A DNA stretch of 64,000 nucleotides from Bradyrhizobium sp. CCGUVB4N (lineage in GTDB: Bacteria; Pseudomonadota; Alphaproteobacteria; Rhizobiales; Xanthobacteraceae), in NCBI RefSeq assembly GCF_024199945.1, contig NZ_JANADP010000001.1, positions 1,550,001 through 1,614,000 on the forward strand, written 5' to 3'. The position numbers and the translations under genes are program-made. Every line of letters begins with the position of its first letter. Position 1 is the stretch's first letter. The notes below the pieces were generated by a model. That model did not search any database and was not told the origin of the DNA. It worked only from the letters and a program-made list of their open reading frames with translations. Below, piece by piece: positions 60,137 through 64,000 of this stretch.

Positions 60137-62365
60137 TCATACTACACCTTCAGTTTTTTTGAGAGGGTCGAAGAGGTCCGGAGCAACTGCAGGTACTTGA
60201 ATTCGTATGCCTTTTGCCCGTCCGCGATAGACGTGAACGGCCTTAAGCTCGCCGCACTTTACACGTTGCAAGATGGTTTGCCGCGAGACGCCCAGTAGAT
60301 TCATGGCCTTGAACATCTTCACATAACCTTCGGGCGCGCTCTCCACAAAGCGCGACCGCAACTCGTCATTGATACGGATGCGCCACGGCGCGCCAGGTGT
60401 GATCTGCTCTCCGGCAATGAAGCCATCGTTGAGGCAGCGATGCAAAGTAGAGGGTGCGATCCCGAGAGCGCGTGCTGCTTTCTCGATCGTCATGCACTCG
60501 CCGTCCTGCACTTGCTGTTTCGGCTCGAAGCGCGGGATCTCCCAGTGCGTCCGCAGGCTCGACACACGATTTGCCGTAAACGACAGTCCTGTGGCCGTTG
60601 TACGGCCTTGGCGATTGAGGATGCCGGCGATCCTGGTGTCGGGATAATGTGCAGCCAGTCGCCGCAGCAGATCGATCGTATCGTCGGCGGTGCGGATCGG
60701 CGATGGATGCGAGTGCGGCAATGGGACATTAACTTCACTGAAGAGACCGCCGCGCCAACGCAGCGTCAGGTGAGCGTTGTATTTATCGCGCTCGACTCTC
60801 AAGGTGACATCGTCGAGCAGCGTGCGGAGCAACTCCTTGCGATCGCGATCGCTCGTGGTGGGAGCGAACCAGATATGCTTGAGGTCTTTACCGAGTGCAA
60901 GGATCGCGTCGCGTTCTTCGCGCGTAAGCGAGCGCGGTCGGGCATGTTCGCGATCCGAGAGTTCGGATTCGGCAGTCTTCAGTTCCAGCAGAGCGCTTTC
61001 CCATTCTGCTTCGAGTCCACGCGCGACGAGTCTATTCTCCGGGTCCACGGCGCGATAGCGTCGCTCGGCGCGCTGCGCGTTGTAGCGCGCACGCTCGACG
61101 TCGCGACGGAACTGCGCGAGAGTCGTCTCGTGATCGGCGTCGAATTGCTCGATCGCCTGGAGCGAGGCTTCCAGGCCTGCGGGCGCGAGAGCCGCAAGGA
61201 ACGCTTCGGCGACAGCCGCATCGATCTGCACACCGCCGATGTTGAGGCAGTACTCGCCCCGGCCGTTGACGATGTTCTTGCCGGCGCAGTGATATCCGGG
61301 CGCCGAGAACCGGCCGCTGTAGTGTACGGCCAGGCGCCGACCGCAGTGTCCGCACACGGCGAGGCCTTGCAGGAGTGCTGCGCCTTCTCTCACGGCACCC
61401 CCGCTCTGGTGCGGTCGAGGACGGATGTTCTGCGCCAGGCGCTTCTGGTTCGCCTCGAAGGTACTCCAATCGATGTATCCGGCATGATGGTCACGAATGA
61501 ACACCGGCCACTGCTCGCGGTCGCGTTGTCTGATGCGCTTTCGGATTCGACCGCCCGCATCGAGATAGCATGTCTGCTGGGTGCGGCCATACACATAAAC
61601 GCCGGCATAGAACGGGTTGGTAAGGACCTGGTGGATCTTTGTGTAGGTGGGGGCGACCCAGCGGAGATCGACAAGGCTGTTGGAGTGCAGCGGAAAGCGC
61701 AGGCCTTGCGAGCGGAACCACAGCCACACGCGTCGTGCCGAGCCGAATTCGGCAAAGCGGTCGAAGACAGCATGGATCGCGGCTTGCACCGACTCGTCAG
61801 GATGCAACAGCACCTCCCCGTCGGCGTCGCCCCGTACCAGACCCACCGGCAGCCCGCGGTGCAGTTCTCCGCGTGCGGCCTTGTTGCGGATGCCACCGAG
61901 CAGCCGCGCACGCAGCACATGCAGCTCTGCCTCTGACATCGTACCTTTGAGCCCGAGCACCAGGCGGTCATTGAACAAGCCCGGATGATAAATCCCATCT
62001 CCATCACCGATGAGCGTGTGGGTCAGGCCGCATAGATCGAGCAGACGGTACCAATCAGCATTATTGCGCGCTAGTCGCGAGACTTCCAAGCCGAGCACGA
62101 TGCCCACTTGGCCGAGGCCGACCTCCGCGGTCATACGCGCGAAGCCGGTGCGCTCGGAAAGGCCGGAACCGGAAATACCGAGGTCCTCATCGATAACCTT
62201 CACTTGATCGCGTCGCCAACCAAGCCGCGCGGCGCGTTCGGCTAACTCGTACTGACGGGCAGTGGACTCGCGATTATGCTCGACCTGCGTCGTACTGGAC
62301 TGACGCACGTAGACGATTGCGCATCGGCGTAGGTGCTCAGCGGTGATCTTGCTCAGTTCGTTCAT
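60137..62365 (-). CDS. Large serine recombinase
   Basis: A 742-residue recombinase. The N-terminal catalytic domain has the nucleophile Ser23 in YVRQSSTTQ, the LEVSRLARNNADW loop and MSEAELHVLRARL. The recombinase domain follows, then a zinc ribbon (CGHCGRR... and CAGKNI...YC), a coiled coil, and at the C-terminus two helix-turn-helix-like segments (IEKAARALGIAPSTLHRCLN and FKAMNLLGVSRQTILQRVK). It carries out integration and excision of the element. Sequence intact. Confidence 0.92.
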   Translation of the reverse strand: MNELSKITAEHLRRCAIVYVRQSSTTQVEHNRESTARQYELAERAARLGWRRDQVKVIDEDLGISGSGLSERTGFARMTAEVGLGQVGIVLGLEVSRLARNNADWYRLLDLCGLTHTLIGDGDGIYHPGLFNDRLVLGLKGTMSEAELHVLRARLLGGIRNKAARGELHRGLPVGLVRGDADGEVLLHPDESVQAAIHAVFDRFAEFGSARRVWLWFRSQGLRFPLHSNSLVDLRWVAPTYTKIHQVLTNPFYAGVYVYGRTQQTCYLDAGGRIRKRIRQRDREQWPVFIRDHHAGYIDWSTFEANQKRLAQNIRPRPHQSGGAVREGAALLQGLAVCGHCGRRLAVHYSGRFSAPGYHCAGKNIVNGRGEYCLNIGGVQIDAAVAEAFLAALAPAGLEASLQAIEQFDADHETTLAQFRRDVERARYNAQRAERRYRAVDPENRLVARGLEAEWESALLELKTAESELSDREHARPRSLTREERDAILALGKDLKHIWFAPTTSDRDRKELLRTLLDDVTLRVERDKYNAHLTLRWRGGLFSEVNVPLPHSHPSPIRTADDTIDLLRRLAAHYPDTRIAGILNRQGRTTATGLSFTANRVSSLRTHWEIPRFEPKQQVQDGECMTIEKAARALGIAPSTLHRCLNDGFIAGEQITPGAPWRIRINDELRSRFVESAPEGYVKMFKAMNLLGVSRQTILQRVKCGELKAVHVYRGRAKGIRIQVPAVAPDLFDPLKKTEGVV

Positions 62366-62513
62366 CGTTGCGATCTCCGGCAGTGGCGATTGCTCGGGCG
62401 ATTAGTCGGGCGAGTCGCAGCACGAGATGTGCGCGCTGCTCTTTATCGAGGGCCTCCCATACGGGTACGGCCCCGCGCTGAGGTGGTGGGTCGAGAAAGC
62501 TTAGCTGCTGCAT
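62337..62513 (-). CDS. Small accessory protein upstream of the recombinase
   Basis: A 58-residue frame, MQQLSFLDPPPQRGAVPVWE and onward, overlapping the recombinase start by 29 bases. The same kind of short gene precedes recombinases of this type; its role is unknown. It is shorter than most gene callers accept. Confidence 0.65.
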   Translation of the reverse strand: MQQLSFLDPPPQRGAVPVWEALDKEQRAHLVLRLARLIARAIATAGDRNDERTEQDHR

Positions 62514-62880
62514 GGCTGTCCTCGGATTCCGGTGGCAGGACAGTATGCGCGGCATCCAATTGCCGCAGCAAAGCGTCGACGATCGTCCGGGCGTGCAGCA
62601 GCGCGGCGTGGGAAGCCAGGAATGCCGTTCGAGCGCATTGCGGGCTTGCACGCGATAAATGTTGTGCGATAGGCAGATCTGTCCACGCGGCCGGTACAAG
62701 GGCACGGGTACCATCGGGCAGTACAAGCGTCAGATGAAGTTCGCCGCGTCGATGACACCAGCCAAGCACATCGAGCGCAGATCCCTCAAAGGGATGCCGC
62801 GACCGAACGATGGTTACCTGATCGGGATAGTCGTCGAGATGATGAGCGCGGTGGTGGGTAGTCTGTCGAGTAGTCTTTTG
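62443..62880 (-). CDS. DUF5372-like accessory protein (start uncertain)
   Basis: The frame contains QVTIVRSRHPFEGSALDVLG and LVLPDGTRALVPAAWTDL, matching DUF5372, which is commonly encoded just before such recombinases. No good start codon exists inside the element; the frame runs out into the intron DNA to 62976, so the start may be non-standard or supplied by the target. It overlaps the small gene at its 3' end. Confidence 0.6.
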   Translation of the reverse strand, partial: QKTTRQTTHHRAHHLDDYPDQVTIVRSRHPFEGSALDVLGWCHRRGELHLTLVLPDGTRALVPAAWTDLPIAQHLSRASPQCARTAFLASHAALLHARTIVDALLRQLDAAHTVLPPESEDSHAAAKLSRPTTSARGRTRMGGPR

Positions 62881-62881
62881 A

Positions 62882-63698
62882 CAATCTCCCGCATGATCTT
62901 CTGCTGAAGGCGGTCCGGAGACACGTGAAATGCAAATGGGCGCTGCTCTACATCGAAAGATGGCTGACGGCGTCAATGGAAAAGGACGGGAAGCTCGTTG
63001 AGCGGATCCGCGGAACCCCGCAAGGGGGCGTGATCAGCCCAATGCTGGCCAATCTGTTCCTGCATTATACGTTTGATCTCTGGATGGCGCGGACACATCC
63101 CGATCTCCCTTGGTGTCGGTATGCCGACGACGGACTGGTGCACTGCCGGACCGAGCAAGAAGCGGAAGCCATTAAGGCGGAGCTTCAAGCAAGGTTGGAG
63201 GTGTGCGGACTTCAGATGCACCCGACAAAGACGCAGATCGTCTACTGCAAGGACAACAGACGTCGGCGAACGTATCCGAGGGTCAAGTTTGACTTCCTCG
63301 GATATCAGTTCAGGCGGCGGCAGGTGGCAACGTCACAGCGGAAGGAGTTCTTCTGTGGATACACCCCGGCGGTCAGTCCGACAGCTTTGAAGGCCATGCG
63401 AGCGACGATCCGAAGCTTGCACATTCCTCGGCAAACGCCGGGGACGCTGGCTGAGATCGCCCAACAGATCAATCCGCTCCTCCGGGGGTGGATAGGTTAT
63501 TATGGCCGGTTCAGCCGTTCGGCGCTGTTCTCTCTGGTCGACTACGTCAATCAGAAGCTGAAGGCGTGGATCATGCGAAAGTACAAGCGCTTCCGGCTCC
63601 ACAAAACCCGTGCGTCGCTGTTCTTGCGAAAGTTGGCTCGGGATAATGCGGAGCTGTTCGTACACTGGCAGTTGTTCGGAACGACCACGTTCACCTGA
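62882..63698 (+). pseudogene. Group II intron reverse transcriptase, C-terminal part
   Basis: Continues the frame broken at 60129: VRRHVKCKWALLYIERWL, RGTPQGGVISPMLANLFLH, the active site RYADDGLVHC and the maturase domain (INPLLRGWIGYYGRF). Joined with 59687-60129 it would give 419 residues, a normal full length. Confidence 0.9.
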
Positions 63699-63701
63699 TG
63701 G

Positions 63702-63775
63702 GAGCGGTGTGAATCGAGAGGTTCACGCACCGTTCTGCGAGAGGCCGGGGGTGAAAATCCCCCGGCCTACTCACC
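63702..63775 (+). ncRNA. Group II intron domains V and VI
   Basis: A 34-base domain V (63702-63735) begins GAGCGGTGTGAATCGAGAGG and closes with CACCGTTC; the AGC triad is at its 5' side. Domain VI is the GGCCGGGGG/CCCCCGGCC hairpin, with an unpaired A in CCTACTC as the likely branch point. The intron RNA is complete at this end. Confidence 0.85.
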
Positions 63776-64000
63776 CCAGCGCCAACACTAAAATGGCGCG
63801 GCTTTACGGCCGTTCACCTCGCGGCGAGCGATGTCGCGTGGCTGTCCCACACGGACATTGGAAGACGACGACATTCACCGCTGGCTTGCGCTCCAACGGT
63901 CTGATCGCGCCGCTCGTCCTGGACGGTCCAATGGATGGCGACGCTTTCCTGGCCTACGTCGAACAATTGCTCGCCCCATCGCTGCGGCCCGGCGATACCG
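63776..64000 (+). CDS. IS630-family transposase, 3' exon (runs off window)
   Basis: Resumes the DDE domain interrupted at 59144: ANTKMARLYGRSPRGERCRV, HWKTTTFTAGLRSNGLIAPL and VLDGPMDGDAFLAYVEQLL. The end and the right terminal repeat lie beyond the window. Confidence 0.88.

Larger units (their letters stand above)
60130..62881 (-). mobile_element. Serine-recombinase mobile element (2752 bp)
   Basis: The element splits the intron reverse transcriptase. The dinucleotide GA is at both junctions (60128-60129 and 62880-62881); removing 60130-62881 restores an unbroken frame LEFDIKGLLDNLPHDLLLKA. Precise insertion with a 2-bp core is the hallmark of serine recombinases. It carries three minus-strand genes: DUF5372-like, a small gene and the large recombinase, whose stop is 7 bases from the left end. 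Confidence 0.85.
59145..63775 (+). mobile_element. Group II intron inserted in the IS630 transposase gene
   Basis: The 5' end reads GTGTG directly after the exon codons for FIDE. The 3' end follows domain VI at ...CCTACTCACC. Joining exon bases through 59144 to 63776 gives DETSANTKMARLYGRSPRGE in frame, as in IS630 transposases; the 3' edge is uncertain by a base. The intron encodes its own reverse transcriptase, interrupted by a serine-recombinase element at 60130-62881. Confidence 0.8.

Noticed and set aside
60440..61936. 498-residue plus-strand frame opposite the serine recombinase
   Set aside because: Shadow of a well-supported recombinase gene; GC-rich codon positions make long antisense frames common here.

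Overview
The window looks like part of a symbiosis island or integrative element of a Bradyrhizobium-type legume symbiont. The evidence is a nod box upstream of a nodPQ-like sulfate-activation pair, a tts box upstream of a YopJ/NopJ-family type III effector, a second large effector with shikimate-kinase-like and C48 (Ulp1-like) domains, a trb mating-pair gene cluster followed by luxI/luxR-type quorum-sensing genes, and dense insertion sequences, group II introns and decayed genes. Species assignment is inference; no rRNA or tRNA gene was seen.

Layout. 1-3.8 kb: 3' part of the large effector gene. 3.8-11 kb: a long non-coding stretch, a HemN/HemW-like radical SAM gene, a hipBA toxin-antitoxin operon with four operator repeats, and a secreted protein of unknown function. 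11.2-12.7 kb: ISL3-family element, copy 1, with an 8-bp target duplication. 12.7-21.5 kb: a DUF938 methyltransferase, nodPQ under a nod box, an ABC half-transporter, and nopJ under a tts box. 22.6-27.8 kb: a helicase-nuclease gene followed by HNH, JAB and ThiF/E1-like genes that are partly decayed; this looks like a remnant defence or ubiquitin-like cluster. 27.8-35.2 kb: accessory zone with the mobile mystery A/B pair, kinase fragment, small genes, a 90-bp direct repeat around an HNH gene, a protein made of 17-residue repeats, a DUF3800 pseudogene, a resolvase, a Pmp3-like protein and IS3 remnants. 35.6-50.1 kb: CopG-like regulator, MFS transporter, trbBCDEJKLFGI, DUF2274, LysR, luxI and luxR. 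50-64 kb: decayed sequence, IS66 remnant, truncated group II intron, ISL3 copy 2 (same length, no target duplication), a frameshifted acetyltransferase-like gene, and a three-level nest in which an IS630 transposase gene contains a group II intron whose reverse transcriptase gene contains a serine-recombinase element.

How it fits together. Flavonoid-NodD control is predicted for nodPQ through the nod box, and TtsI control for nopJ through the tts box. The trb genes would build the mating channel, and the AHL synthase/LuxR pair beside them probably sets transfer by population density. No relaxase, coupling protein or integrase for the trb system is present here, so transfer must rely on genes outside the window.

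All functional calls come from reading motifs in the translated sequence; no database search was run.
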